NCBI RefSeq assembly: GCF_900106535.1
Contig: NZ_FNOH01000018.1
Span: forward strand, 1-64,000
Reading direction: 5' to 3'
DNA length: 64,000 nt
Origin: Myxococcus xanthus
Lineage (GTDB): Bacteria > Myxococcota > Myxococcia > Myxococcales > Myxococcaceae
Position 1 is the stretch's first letter; each line of letters opens with the position of its first letter. Of the stretch, positions 1-8,319 are shown in pieces. The position numbers were made by a program, and so were the translations under genes. The notes beneath the pieces were generated by a model. The model worked only from the letters and a program-made list of their open reading frames with translations. It was not told where the DNA came from and ran no database searches.

Positions 1-72
1 TGCCAGCGACTTCTTGCTACCATCTTCTTCGTTGCTGCCTCGCCGTCTTTTTTCTGCCCGGCGGGGTGTCAG

Positions 73-102
73 CTTCTATTTCAGTTCGGCGTCTTTTATC
101 AA
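73..102 (-). promoter_or_regulatory. Possible third tandem promoter
   Basis: Minus strand: TTGATA (97-102), 18-bp spacer, TAGAAG (73-78). The -10 is the same hexamer as in the two upstream copies and lies 113 bp from the second. The -35 is weaker and the spacer longer, so this is the least certain of the three. Confidence 0.4.
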
Positions 103-185
103 GCTACTTTTTCGCCGTCCTGCTGGCTTCCGGAGTCCTCAGCGCCGCCCAGTGGCTTCCGCTGTTTTCTTCCGGAGGGGCGCGG

Positions 186-213
186 CTTCTACCACCGCCG
201 CATCTCCTGTCAA
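186..213 (-). promoter_or_regulatory. rRNA-type sigma70 promoter (second copy)
   Basis: Minus strand: TTGACA (208-213), 16-bp spacer, TAGAAG (186-191), GC-rich discriminator. The block from the -35 to past the discriminator is nearly identical to the copy at 308-335, exactly 122 bp away. The two form a tandem pair reading out of the left end of the window. Confidence 0.6.
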
Positions 214-307
214 CCTACTGCGTTGACCGCCGTATTCCATATTTTCGCACTGACTCGCTCGAAGTACCTTCCGCACCAGTGTGCGGGCTTCTTTGCGAGG
301 GGCGCGG

Positions 308-335
308 CTTCTATCACCGCCGCGTTTCCTGTCAA
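308..335 (-). promoter_or_regulatory. rRNA-type sigma70 promoter (upstream copy)
   Basis: Read on the minus strand: a perfect -35 TTGACA (330-335), a 16-bp spacer, and -10 TAGAAG (308-313), followed at once by a GC-rich discriminator. A TTGACA/TAGAA(T) layout with a GC discriminator is what I know from proteobacterial rrn promoters. It points left towards the window edge. A small hairpin (CCGCAC 271-276 / GTGCGG 281-286) lies just downstream. Confidence 0.6.
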
Positions 336-431
336 CCACTGGAGCGCCTCACTCCTGCCCACTCCCCTACCACCCACCCGTTGGCCTACTGCACCTTTCG
401 GTCGACCGCACATCGAGCTTTTCAAACGCTC

Positions 432-478
432 CGGACCTGGCGAGCATCCCCATTCACGAGAAACTCGGACCAGGTCCG
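432..478 (-). terminator. Hairpin after gmk, possible terminator
   Basis: Perfect 9-bp arms CGGACCTGG (432-440) and CCAGGTCCG (470-478) are extended inward by CGAG (441-444) / CTCG (464-467) with a 2-base bulge. It lies about 200 bp after the gmk stop and before the leftward promoter pair. There is no T-tract, so it could end gmk transcription or simply be structured RNA. Confidence 0.4.
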
Positions 479-678
479 CGGTCTTATCTGAACGCCATTC
501 AGAGAACCAAAACACCCACGCGCCTGATTCCGCTCCCGATGGAGACGGGACATGTGAGTAACCGCCACCCGACGGACGCCTGTGTGACGCCCGCGCAACG
601 CGGCGAGGTGTGGCCGCTTATCCACCAAGAGATCGGACTGCGCAAGAAGTTTGATTCTGAGCACTTGCGCCGCGGTGG

Positions 679-1308
679 TCAGCCGCCGATTCCCAGGCCC
701 AGCTTCGACACGTCCACACGTTCGCGCCGGCAACGTTCGGCCACCACCACCGAGCGCAGGTCACTGAAAGCACGCTCGAAGTCGTCATTCACGACCACGT
801 AGTCGTAGGAAGCGATACCCCGCTCGATCTCAGAGCGAGCCGCCAGCATCCGGCGCCGGATGGTCTCGTCGGAGTCCGTCTGACGATCCCTCAGGCGGCG
901 CTCCAACTCTTCCATGGACGGTGGCAGCACGAAGATGGTCACTGCATCCGGGTGCTTGCGCTTGATGGCCTGCCCGCCCTGCACGTCGATGTCGAAGATG
1001 GCAGCGCTCTTGCGGGCGCGCGCCTCATCCACCACCGACTGGGGGCTTCCATAGAAGTGGCCATAGACCTCTGCCCACTCCACGAACTCGCCGCGCTCGA
1101 TCTTCGACTGGAAGGTCGCGACGTCGACGAAGTTGTAATCCACCCCCTCGCGCTCCTTCCCCCGAGGCCTTCGGGTGGTGACGCTGATGGAGAACACCGC
1201 ATCCGGCGTCTCCTTGAGGAGCCGGTGCGCGAGGGTGGTCTTCCCCGCCCCGGAAGGAGCGGAGAGCACGAGCAACAAGCCAGGCGGGAGCACGGTATTC
1301 GCGTTCAT
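679..1308 (-). CDS. gmk: Guanylate kinase
   Basis: ATP-dependent phosphorylation of GMP to GDP in the cytoplasm, 209 aa, normal for the family. The P-loop APSGAGKTT is at residues 17-25. The GMP-binding stretch around TTRRPR and the DIDVQGG motif follow, then the lid region with RRLRDRQTDSDE. The ATG at 1308 overlaps the yicC stop by 4 bp (ATGA), so the two genes are translationally coupled. The yicC-gmk pairing is common in bacteria. Confidence 0.96.
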   Translation of the reverse strand: MNANTVLPPGLLLVLSAPSGAGKTTLAHRLLKETPDAVFSISVTTRRPRGKEREGVDYNFVDVATFQSKIERGEFVEWAEVYGHFYGSPQSVVDEARARKSAAIFDIDVQGGQAIKRKHPDAVTIFVLPPSMEELERRLRDRQTDSDETIRRRMLAARSEIERGIASYDYVVVNDDFERAFSDLRSVVVAERCRRERVDVSKLGLGIGG

Positions 1309-2183
1309 TCGACGTTCTGCACCTGTTCGCGGATGCGCTCGACCTCGGCCTTCATCGCCACCACGCGCACGGAAATCTCGGCGTGCTGGCTCTTGGAGCC
1401 GGTCGTGTTCACCTCGCGGTGCATCTCCTGCACGAGGAAATCCATTCGGCGGCCAGCGGGCTCGTTGCTGGCCATGAGGGCCCGGAACTGCTCAAGGTGG
1501 CTCGCCAGGCGGGTGACCTCCTCGGCGATATCCGTGCGCTCGGCGAAGAGCGCCACTTCCTGGGCCAGCCGCTGCGGGTCCACCGCGACGCCGCTCGCGA
1601 GCTCGGCAATCCGGTCGGTGAGCCGCTGCTGGTACTCCTGCACGGCCTTCGGAGCGAGCTGAGCCACCTCCTTGCTCCACCCTTCCAGCAGCTTCACCCG
1701 GGCATCCAGGTCGGCGTAGATGGCTTCGCCTTCGACCTGGCGCATCTTCTCCAGCGCCGTGAGCGCCTGGTCCAGCGCCGCCTGGAGCGCCTGGGAGGCG
1801 GAGTCCAGCTCCACGCCCTTCTCTTCCAGACGCACCACGCCGGGCTGGTTCGCCACCTGCGACCAGGCGACATCTCCCGGCAGGCCCAGCTCGCTGGCCA
1901 GCTCTCGGAACGCGCGCACGTACTCCCGCGCCAATCCGAGGTCCACGGTGGGGACCGTCCCCGACGCGGTGGGGGCCTGCCGCTTCACCAGCAGTTCCAC
2001 CGAGCCACGGGCGAGCCGGTCCTTCACCTGCTTGGACACCAGCGGTTCCTGGGACGACAGCTCCCGGGGAAGACGAACCTTCACTTCACAGAACTTGTGG
2101 TTGAGCGAGCGCAGCTCCACGGAGACTTCTTCGTCCCCCACGCGCGCGCGGCCCGCGCCAAACCCCGTCATGCTCTTCAACAT
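1305..2183 (-). CDS. yicC: YicC/YloC family endoribonuclease
   Basis: 292 aa. It starts with the family hallmark MTGFG (after MLKS) and carries the C-terminal signature FLVQEMHREVNTTGSKS. Members are described as stress-related endoribonucleases. The frame is open further upstream, but the MTGFG hallmark decides the ATG at 2183. That leaves an 84-bp divergent gap to the plus-strand glycosyltransferase. It overlaps gmk by 4 bp and is transcribed first in that pair. Confidence 0.93.
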   Translation of the reverse strand: MLKSMTGFGAGRARVGDEEVSVELRSLNHKFCEVKVRLPRELSSQEPLVSKQVKDRLARGSVELLVKRQAPTASGTVPTVDLGLAREYVRAFRELASELGLPGDVAWSQVANQPGVVRLEEKGVELDSASQALQAALDQALTALEKMRQVEGEAIYADLDARVKLLEGWSKEVAQLAPKAVQEYQQRLTDRIAELASGVAVDPQRLAQEVALFAERTDIAEEVTRLASHLEQFRALMASNEPAGRRMDFLVQEMHREVNTTGSKSQHAEISVRVVAMKAEVERIREQVQNVE

Positions 2184-2267
2184 TGGGCGGTTGCTAGGGG
2201 CTTTCGAGGCCGAGGTCAAGCCGCGCGCTTGCGCCGCCCCCAGTTCTGTGTAGGGTCCCGCCGCGAG

Positions 2268-3362
2268 ATGTCCTGGCACAAGCGGCTCGAATTATGGGCG
2301 AAGCTGACACTGGCGCTCGTGGCGTCCGCCCTGCTGTGGCGCCCGGGCCGCCGGCGGCGTCCTGGCACCCCACTTCCTGGTCCTCGCAAGGTGCTGCTCG
2401 TGCGGCCCGACAACCGCGTGGGCGAGGCGCTCCTCACCACGCCGTTGATGCGCACCCTCAAGGCGCACCTCCAGTCCGCGCCCGAGGTCCACGTCCTGGT
2501 GCACGCGAAGGTCGCTCGAGTCCTGAACGGCCACCCGGACGCGGACGTCATCATTCCCTTCGACCGGCGCAGAATCTGGATGGGCCCCCTTGCCCCCGGC
2601 ATCGCCGCGCTGCGACGTGCCCGGTATGACGTCGTGGTCGACTGCGCCAACTGGGAGTCGCCCTCCGTCACGAGCGCGCTCGTGTCCCGGCTCGCGGGTC
2701 CCGAGGCCGTCGTCATCGGTCCAGACCTCTGGCCGGTGTCCCGTCTGCACTCCCTGCCCGTCCCCGCTCGCACGGACACGCGGAACGAAGCCGTTCAACG
2801 CACGCACCTGCTGACCCCGCTCACGAACGGCGCAGTGGCGCGTGTTTTGTCCTTCCGCGAGCCCTCCGTGGGCCCGGCCATCCGCGCCTATCTGGACGCC
2901 CTGGCCGGGAAGCCCTTCGCGGTCATCAACCCCGGTGGTCGGTTGGGACCTCGGCGGATTCCACCCGCGGCCTTCGCCGCCGCGGCTCGGGCACTGGTGG
3001 CGCTGGGGCGTACCCCCATCGTCACCTGGGGCCCCGGCGAAGAAGCGTTGGCACGAGGGGTGGTGGAGGCAGCCCCTGGCTCCGAGCTCGCGCCTGCTAG
3101 CAACCTGGACGAACTGGCTGCCCTGATGCGCGCAGCCGGCTTCACCCTCTGCAACAACACGGGGCCCATGCACCTGTCCGTCGCGGTGGGTGCTCCCACG
3201 CTGGCCTTCTTCCTGCGGATGGACATGGAGCGCTGGGGCCATGCGTACGCCCCCCACCGCATGGTGGACCTCACCCCTCTGGTTGATGGTGCGGGCGGTC
3301 AGGGCTTGGAGGAGCGGGCCGCCGAAGAGGTCCGGACGTTCGCAGCGAGCCTCCCCTCCTGA
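2268..3362 (+). CDS. Glycosyltransferase family 9 (heptosyltransferase-like)
   Basis: 364 aa. Residues 9-25 are hydrophobic and could be an N-terminal membrane anchor. The body shows the GT9 fold signatures: KVLLVRPDNRVGEALLTTP near the start of the first Rossmann domain, and NNTGPMHLSVAVGAPTLAFF in the second (nucleotide-sugar side). GT9 enzymes add heptose to the LPS inner core. The facing operon makes ADP-heptose (kinase and adenylyltransferase), which fits. The gene converges on the Trm112-like gene with only 4 bp between stop codons. The exact acceptor cannot be read from the sequence. Confidence 0.85.
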   Translation: MSWHKRLELWAKLTLALVASALLWRPGRRRRPGTPLPGPRKVLLVRPDNRVGEALLTTPLMRTLKAHLQSAPEVHVLVHAKVARVLNGHPDADVIIPFDRRRIWMGPLAPGIAALRRARYDVVVDCANWESPSVTSALVSRLAGPEAVVIGPDLWPVSRLHSLPVPARTDTRNEAVQRTHLLTPLTNGAVARVLSFREPSVGPAIRAYLDALAGKPFAVINPGGRLGPRRIPPAAFAAAARALVALGRTPIVTWGPGEEALARGVVEAAPGSELAPASNLDELAALMRAAGFTLCNNTGPMHLSVAVGAPTLAFFLRMDMERWGHAYAPHRMVDLTPLVDGAGGQGLEERAAEEVRTFAASLPS

Positions 3363-3366
3363 GGCT

Positions 3367-3555
3367 TCATGTCCCGGACACGGGAGGCTCCGCCACCGCG
3401 TGTTCGGGGGCCAGCCTGGGGATTCCCTCTTCCACGGGCCAACTCAGACGGCACGGCGCGCAGGTGACCCGGGTTTGAGCCTCCTGCGCCTGAAGGGGGG
3501 CCTTGCAGTGAGGGCAGCCCAGGACGGCCCACACCTCCTCTGCAATGAAGGCCAC
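3367..3555 (-). CDS. Trm112/UPF0434 family zinc-binding protein
   Basis: 62 aa with a GTG start at 3555, three bases after the stop of the adenylyltransferase gene. Four cysteines in two pairs (CPHC at 14-17, CAPC at 32-35) and the following LSWPVEEGIPRL segment match the small YcaR/Trm112-like family. In other Gram-negatives this gene often sits beside lpxK. Its molecular role there is not established. Last gene of the lipid A/core operon. Confidence 0.85.
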   Translation of the reverse strand: MAFIAEEVWAVLGCPHCKAPLQAQEAQTRVTCAPCRLSWPVEEGIPRLAPEHAVAEPPVSGT

Positions 3556-3558
3556 CGG

Positions 3559-4047
3559 CTACCCCGACCCCTCGCGGCCCAGGCGCCGGGCCAGGTCCGT
3601 GGTGCTGTGGTCCTTCGGGTCTCCTGAGACGGCTGTCCGCCCACCATAGGCGCGAACTTCGTCGGCCTCGGGGATGCTGTCCGGGGTGTAGTCTGTGCCC
3701 TTCACGTGCACGTCCGGCTTCAACGCCCGGATGATGACGCGAACGTTGGACTCGTCGAAGACGATGACCCGGTCCGTGCAGGCCAGCGCCGCGACGAGCT
3801 CCGCCCGCTCGCCCTCGGGGATGTAGGGCCGGCCGGGGCCCTTGTAGGCCCGGGTGGAAGCGTCCGAGTTCACCGCCACCACGAGGACATCCGCCAGGGC
3901 CCGCGCCCCTTCCAGGTACCGGACGTGCCCGACGTGCAGCAGGTCGAAGACGCCATTGGCCAGCGCCACCGTGCGCCCTTCGGCCCGCCAGCGCTCACGC
4001 TCCTCCGCCACCTTCGCGAGCGATTGGATTTTCTCGAGGGTGCTCAT
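3559..4047 (-). CDS. rfaE2: Heptose 1-phosphate adenylyltransferase
   Basis: 162 aa. Converts D-glycero-beta-D-manno-heptose 1-phosphate and ATP to ADP-heptose. The nucleotidyltransferase motif NGVFDLLHVGH is at residues 31-41, with the HxGH histidines H38 and H41. A conserved VKGTDYTPDSIPEADEV block follows. In E. coli this domain is the C-terminal half of bifunctional HldE. Here it is a separate gene overlapping the kinase stop by 4 bp. Confidence 0.93.
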   Translation of the reverse strand: MSTLEKIQSLAKVAEERERWRAEGRTVALANGVFDLLHVGHVRYLEGARALADVLVVAVNSDASTRAYKGPGRPYIPEGERAELVAALACTDRVIVFDESNVRVIIRALKPDVHVKGTDYTPDSIPEADEVRAYGGRTAVSGDPKDHSTTDLARRLGREGSG

Positions 4048-5057
4048 CTCGCGCTCCGAAGCTCTTCGAGCAGTTCATCGCGGGACACCGTCGCGGTGCC
4101 CGGCTTCTGCACCACCAACGAGCCCGCCACGTTCGCCAGCCGCGCCGCATCGCCGAGCGAGGCCTTCGCGGCCAGCGCCAGGGCAAACGTCGCAATCACC
4201 GTGTCTCCCGCGCCCGTCACATCCACCGCCGCCTTCGCGCCATGGACGGGGATGAGGTCCACGCCCCCGTCCGCATCGAAGAGCGCCATGCCATGGCGGC
4301 CTCGCGTCACCAGGAGCGCGCGGCACTCCAGTCGCTTCAACGCGGCGTGCCCCGCCTCCAGCATGTCCTCCTGGGTCCGCACGGGCCGCCCCGCGAGCGC
4401 CTCCAGCTCCGGCTCGTTGGGCTTGCAGACCGTGAGTCCCGAGAAGGATGACAGGGCATAGCGGCTGTCCACACACACGGGCATGCCGTCCGCGGCCAGG
4501 CGACGCAGCACATCGCGCACCTCGTCCCCCAGCACACCCGCGCCGTAGTCGGACACCACCACCGCGTCCGCGTCCTGGGCAGAGGCTTCGACCTGCCGCG
4601 CCAGCGCCTTGCGCATCTTCGGGGGGAGCGCGCCTCGCTGGCCTCGGTCCAGCCGCAACATCTGCTGCCGCGTGGTGCTCACCCCACCGGCCAGGATGCG
4701 CGTCTTCGTCTCCGTCTCGATGTCGCGACCGCTCACCGCGTCCAGTTGGATGCCGGATTCGGCACAGAGGCGGCGCAACTCCTTGCCCATCTCGTCCTGG
4801 CCCAGCGCGCCGACGGCGGAGACCTGACCGGACAGGGCTCGCACGTTGGCCGCCACGTTGGCGCCACCTCCGAGCTTCACCTCCGCGGACTCGTAGCGGA
4901 CGATGAGCACGGGCGCCTCCCGGCTCACCCGGTCCGTCTGTCCATAGATGTAGTGGTCGGCAACGAGGTCGCCCACCAGCAACACCTTGCGGCGGGCAAA
5001 CGCGTGCGGCAAGCGGGCGAGCGACGGCATCGAACGAACGGGCGAGACTGCGGCCAT
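4044..5057 (-). CDS. rfaE1: Heptose 7-phosphate kinase (RfaE1/HldA type)
   Basis: 337 aa PfkB-family sugar kinase. The N-terminal KVLLVGDLVADHYIYGQTDRVSREAP and GGGANVAANV segments bind the sugar. The C-terminal DVTGAGDT motif holds the catalytic base and anion hole. It phosphorylates D-glycero-D-manno-heptose 7-phosphate at C1, the step before the adenylyltransferase next door. The frame is open to 5108, which would overlap lpxK. ATG 5057 (MAAVSP) avoids this, and ATG 5030 is also possible. Confidence 0.92.
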   Translation of the reverse strand: MAAVSPVRSMPSLARLPHAFARRKVLLVGDLVADHYIYGQTDRVSREAPVLIVRYESAEVKLGGGANVAANVRALSGQVSAVGALGQDEMGKELRRLCAESGIQLDAVSGRDIETETKTRILAGGVSTTRQQMLRLDRGQRGALPPKMRKALARQVEASAQDADAVVVSDYGAGVLGDEVRDVLRRLAADGMPVCVDSRYALSSFSGLTVCKPNEPELEALAGRPVRTQEDMLEAGHAALKRLECRALLVTRGRHGMALFDADGGVDLIPVHGAKAAVDVTGAGDTVIATFALALAAKASLGDAARLANVAGSLVVQKPGTATVSRDELLEELRSAR

Positions 5058-5088
5058 GGCGGCGGTTTGTCCCACAGCCGCCCCCACC

Positions 5089-6282
5089 TCACAAGCCGCG
5101 CGGAGCATCCTCCAGTCCGAGCGCCCGCCGCAGATGGGACTCGCCTTCCAGAACCTCGACCCCCAGGCGGACCACCCAGGCCTCGAAGCCCTGGGGTAGA
5201 CGCACCGCGTCCTTTTCCGTCGTCACCACCCGGGCCCCCAGCCGCACCGCTCGCGCCTGGACGTCGCGCAGTTCGTCCGCGGTGAAGCGATGGTGGTCCG
5301 GAAACAACGCGGCATCGCGCACGTCCGTCCCGAGCGACTGCAGGGTCTTCAGGAAGCCCCCCGGCCGGGCAAGGCCCGCCAGAGCGAACACGGGCTGTCC
5401 CGTGAGCGCCGTCACGGGATGAAGGTTGCCCTCCGGGTCCACCCAGGCCGTGGGCCGATAGCGAGTCCTCACCCTGGGAATCCCCGGGCTCGAGGGCAAC
5501 CACCCGCCGAGCGTGTCAGAGAAACGCTCCGACCGCGCCTCTGTCGGCACCAGGAGGTGCGTGGTGGATTGGGGCGTGCGCGTGTCCTCGGGCCTCATGA
5601 CGGGGAGCACAGCAGCATCCGAAGCCGTGGCGGGTGCCCTGAGCCAGAAAAGCGTCGCGCGGCGGAGTGACGCCGGGGGCTCACGCAGCGGCCCCCTGGG
5701 AAGCATGTGGCCGTTGCCCAGCCCCACCGACTCATCCACGACCACGAAGTCCTCGTCTCGCGCGAGGCGGCGATGCTGGAACCCATCGTCCAGCAGCACC
5801 GTGTCCAGGCTGAAATCGTCCCGCGCACGGTAGGCACTCGCGACTCGGTCCGAGCCGACGAAGAGCCGGACCTGGGGACAGCGACGCGCCAGCAGGAGCG
5901 GCTCATCACCCGCGAGGTCCGAGGAAGGAAGCGGCTCCGTCCCGATGAAGGTCAGCGGCTCACGCGAGGCGCGGCCATAACCGCGCGTCAGGATGCCCAC
6001 CTTCCGGCCCGCTTGGACCAACTGCTCCGCCAGATGGAGCACCGCGGGCGTCTTGCCCGTACCCCCCACGTTGACGTTGCCCACGGAGATGACCTTGAGC
6101 CCCTCCACCCGCTCCGCGCGCAGCAGTCCCGCGTCGAAGAGCGCTCCCCGTACATGCACCGCGGCCGCGTACGTCCACGACAGCAACGTGAGCGGCGACA
6201 GCAGGGCGCGGCGGCCCCAGGGCTCCGGCGACGGCGGGTAGAACACCCGCTCGATGGCGGTGGGGGCATCCGGGGACGTCAC
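5089..6282 (-). CDS. lpxK: Tetraacyldisaccharide 4'-kinase LpxK
   Basis: 397 aa. Phosphorylates the lipid A disaccharide at the 4' position to give lipid IVA at the inner face of the cytoplasmic membrane. A hydrophobic N-terminal stretch (about 27-47) precedes SVGNVNVGGTGKTPAV, the LpxK P-loop (GGTGKT, 73-78). ILTRGYGR and the LLDDGFQHRRLARD block are further family signatures. It overlaps the upstream glycosyltransferase stop by 4 bp. Somewhat longer than the typical 320-340 aa. Confidence 0.95.
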   Translation of the reverse strand: MTSPDAPTAIERVFYPPSPEPWGRRALLSPLTLLSWTYAAAVHVRGALFDAGLLRAERVEGLKVISVGNVNVGGTGKTPAVLHLAEQLVQAGRKVGILTRGYGRASREPLTFIGTEPLPSSDLAGDEPLLLARRCPQVRLFVGSDRVASAYRARDDFSLDTVLLDDGFQHRRLARDEDFVVVDESVGLGNGHMLPRGPLREPPASLRRATLFWLRAPATASDAAVLPVMRPEDTRTPQSTTHLLVPTEARSERFSDTLGGWLPSSPGIPRVRTRYRPTAWVDPEGNLHPVTALTGQPVFALAGLARPGGFLKTLQSLGTDVRDAALFPDHHRFTADELRDVQARAVRLGARVVTTEKDAVRLPQGFEAWVVRLGVEVLEGESHLRRALGLEDAPRGL

Positions 6283-7307
6283 GGGGTGCGCCTCGCTCGC
6301 GCGTAGAGCGCGAGGACCTCCGCGGCAATCTGCTCGTTCGTCGGGTGCCGCACGGGCGCCCGCTGGTCGGACAGCGCCGCGGCGACCACGGCGTCCGGCG
6401 TCGGTCTCTCCACCCGCACATCCGTCAGGTCCGGCAAGGCGCCTTCATCCACCGCCACCACGCGGACGCCGCACGCACGGGCCTGGGCCGCCGCGCGGGC
6501 GCTCCAGTCATTGCCCAGGCCGAGCAGCCAGACCTCATCCAGCGCTCGCAGCCACCGCGCGAAGGCGTCCCCCTGTTGGTAGCCCGCGAACGTCACGGCA
6601 TCCGCCAGTCCCAGGTCCTGGACCTGTTTGCGCGTCTGCTCCAGCAGGCCGCCGTCCCCCACGAGCACCAAGCGCGCCTCGGGCCGCTGCTTCCGATACA
6701 GGGCAAAGGCATCCACCCCCACCGCGTGCCGGCGTGAAGGCTGGAACGTGGAGACCATTCCGATGACGGGTGTGCCTTCGAGCCCGAGCTCTGCGCGCAG
6801 CGACCGCGCGTCCGGCGCAGGCTGGAACCGGGCGTCCACCAGGGCTGGCAGTACCTGGGCCGTCGCGCCCTTCTCCAACAGGCGGGGAAGCAGTGCGCTC
6901 GCGGGGACCGTGTAGGCGTCCGCGGCCGGGAGCGAGGAGCGCAATGAGCGCGGAGCGTGCAGCGAGCGAACCAGGACGGCGCCTGAAGGCCGTCCCCACC
7001 TCGCCAGCAGGTGGTCATGACTGAAGTGCGAGTGGACCACGTCCACCGTCCGCGCCTTCAAGCGGCGCAGGTCGCGCCACATCCGCCACGGTGGGGACTT
7101 CACGGACAGCTCCAAGCCCCCTTCGTCCAGAAGACCGAGCTCCTCGAAGCGCGGAGCCGCGGGCTCCTCGGCCAGCACCTCCTTGCGCCGGCGGTCCACC
7201 GCCACCGTGACGTCGTGTCCCGCGGCGCGCTGCGCCTGGGCCAGGAGCGCCACGTTCTCGGCCGGGCCGCTGTAGAAGGGACTCGCGAGCAGGTGGAGGA
7301 TTCGCAT
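6279..7307 (-). CDS. Glycosyltransferase family 4
   Basis: 342 aa. It starts MRILHLLASPFYSGPAENV, the typical GT4 N-terminus with a glycine-rich donor-side loop. The second domain has IGMVSTFQPSRRHAVG and the C-terminal LLGLGNDWSARAAAQARACGVRVVAVD region. The usual E-x7-E motif is degenerate. The longer upstream frame is rejected because ATG 7307 sits 4 bp after the preceding stop and begins the conserved sequence. Position between waaA and lpxK suggests LPS core assembly. Sugar and linkage are unknown. Confidence 0.82.
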   Translation of the reverse strand: MRILHLLASPFYSGPAENVALLAQAQRAAGHDVTVAVDRRRKEVLAEEPAAPRFEELGLLDEGGLELSVKSPPWRMWRDLRRLKARTVDVVHSHFSHDHLLARWGRPSGAVLVRSLHAPRSLRSSLPAADAYTVPASALLPRLLEKGATAQVLPALVDARFQPAPDARSLRAELGLEGTPVIGMVSTFQPSRRHAVGVDAFALYRKQRPEARLVLVGDGGLLEQTRKQVQDLGLADAVTFAGYQQGDAFARWLRALDEVWLLGLGNDWSARAAAQARACGVRVVAVDEGALPDLTDVRVERPTPDAVVAAALSDQRAPVRHPTNEQIAAEVLALYARARRTP

Positions 7308-7311
7308 CCGG

Positions 7312-8319
7312 TCAGCGCTCCACGGTGGCCCGGTACACGTCGGCCAGGGCTCGCGCCTCGTGCTCCACGCCACACCGACGCCGGGCCTCCTCAGCCGCGT
7401 TCTGGCCAATCTGCCTGGCGCGCTCGGGCTCTCGCATCAGCATGTCCAGCAGCTCGCGCAGGCCCTGGACATCTCCGGGTTCGAAGAAGAAGCCCGTGCG
7501 GCCGTGCTCGATGAGCGTGTCCAGGTACGGCAGCTTCGAGGCCACCACGCAGCAGCCCGAGGCCATGGCCTCCACGTGCACCAGCGAATAGCCCTCCGCA
7601 TACGAGGGATGCACCAGGATGCTCAGCCCCTGATACCAGGGCTCGATGACGGACTGCTCGCCGGGCAACGCGATGCGGTCCTCGATGCCCGCCATCTGCT
7701 GATTCAGCCAATCCAGGTCCGGCCCCTTCGCGAGCCCGACCAGCACGGGTTGCCAGTCGGGGTGCGCGGGCAGGAGCGGGCGGATGGCCTGCACGAAGTC
7801 CCCCTGCCCCTTCTCCTTCCGGATGCGTCCGATGACGCCGATGCCGTAACGCCCACCCAGGCCGAGCTTGCGCCACGCCGCGTCCCGGTCCTCGGGCGGG
7901 TGGAAGCGCGTCAGGTCGATGCCATGCGAGACGACCGTGGACGGCAGCGCGATGACGTCCGCGACCTGCTTCGTCAACGAGACGAGCGCATCCGCGCCCC
8001 TCGCGATGAAGCGGGTGAAGCCGCTGGGCGCCATCGAGGTGTGCCGGGTGAAGACGAGGCGGACCTCTCGGCCCAGCAGCTTCAGCAGCATGCCCACCAG
8101 GAGCTCGTTGTTCCGGTGCGCATGCCACACCACGGGCTCGCGGCGCAGCCGACGGAGCAACTCCGGCCAGGTGATTCTGGGCAGCCCCTCACTCAAGCCC
8201 GAGCCGATGACGCGCGTCTCCGAGCCTGAATCCCGGACGAGCGCGGGTACCACCGTCTCCACGTGGCGCGTCACGCCCGTGTAGCGGTGGTGGAAATGCG
8301 GATGGACGATGAGTGTCAT
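7312..8319 (-). CDS. Glycosyltransferase family 4
   Basis: 335 aa retaining GT-B enzyme. The N-terminal domain has HRYTGVTRHVETVVPAL, the middle GVIGRIRKEKGQGDF, and the C-terminal domain HPSYAEGYSLVHVEAMASG with the E-x7-E pair that contacts the nucleotide sugar. The ATG at 8319 overlaps the waaA stop by 4 bp. It probably adds a core or outer-core sugar to Kdo-lipid A. Confidence 0.86.
   Translation of the reverse strand: MTLIVHPHFHHRYTGVTRHVETVVPALVRDSGSETRVIGSGLSEGLPRITWPELLRRLRREPVVWHAHRNNELLVGMLLKLLGREVRLVFTRHTSMAPSGFTRFIARGADALVSLTKQVADVIALPSTVVSHGIDLTRFHPPEDRDAAWRKLGLGGRYGIGVIGRIRKEKGQGDFVQAIRPLLPAHPDWQPVLVGLAKGPDLDWLNQQMAGIEDRIALPGEQSVIEPWYQGLSILVHPSYAEGYSLVHVEAMASGCCVVASKLPYLDTLIEHGRTGFFFEPGDVQGLRELLDMLMREPERARQIGQNAAEEARRRCGVEHEARALADVYRATVER

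Larger units (their letters stand above)
175..340. repeat. Imperfect direct repeat, 122-bp period
   Basis: A block of about 45 bp starting at 175 recurs at 297 with only a few substitutions. The first 16 bases, GAGGGGCGCGGCTTCT, are identical. The repeated block is the promoter core on the minus strand, so the duplication looks like promoter duplication. Confidence 0.75.
1..678. other. Non-coding region with tandem promoters
   Basis: No frame here gives a recognisable protein or normal myxobacterial codon bias, and the T- and C-rich composition of the first 350 bases differs from the flanking genes. On the minus strand it carries two near-identical sigma70-type promoters 122 bp apart, a weaker third, and a long hairpin between gmk and the first promoter. 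From 500 to 678 I see only gmk 3' flanking sequence plus a small palindrome (TGAA/TTCA, 490-502). I found no tRNA cloverleaf. Confidence 0.6.

Noticed and set aside
1-678. tRNA or small RNA gene in the left gene-free region.
   Set aside because: No T-loop consensus, no CCA end and no cloverleaf; the structure present fits promoters and a terminator hairpin.
422-733. Minus-strand open frame after gmk, about 100 codons.
   Set aside because: It overlaps the gmk 3' end, resembles no protein I know (not RpoZ) and lacks normal codon bias.
1383-2267. N-terminal extension of the GT9 frame across yicC.
   Set aside because: The extension is antisense to yicC; the GT9 sequence begins at ATG 2268.
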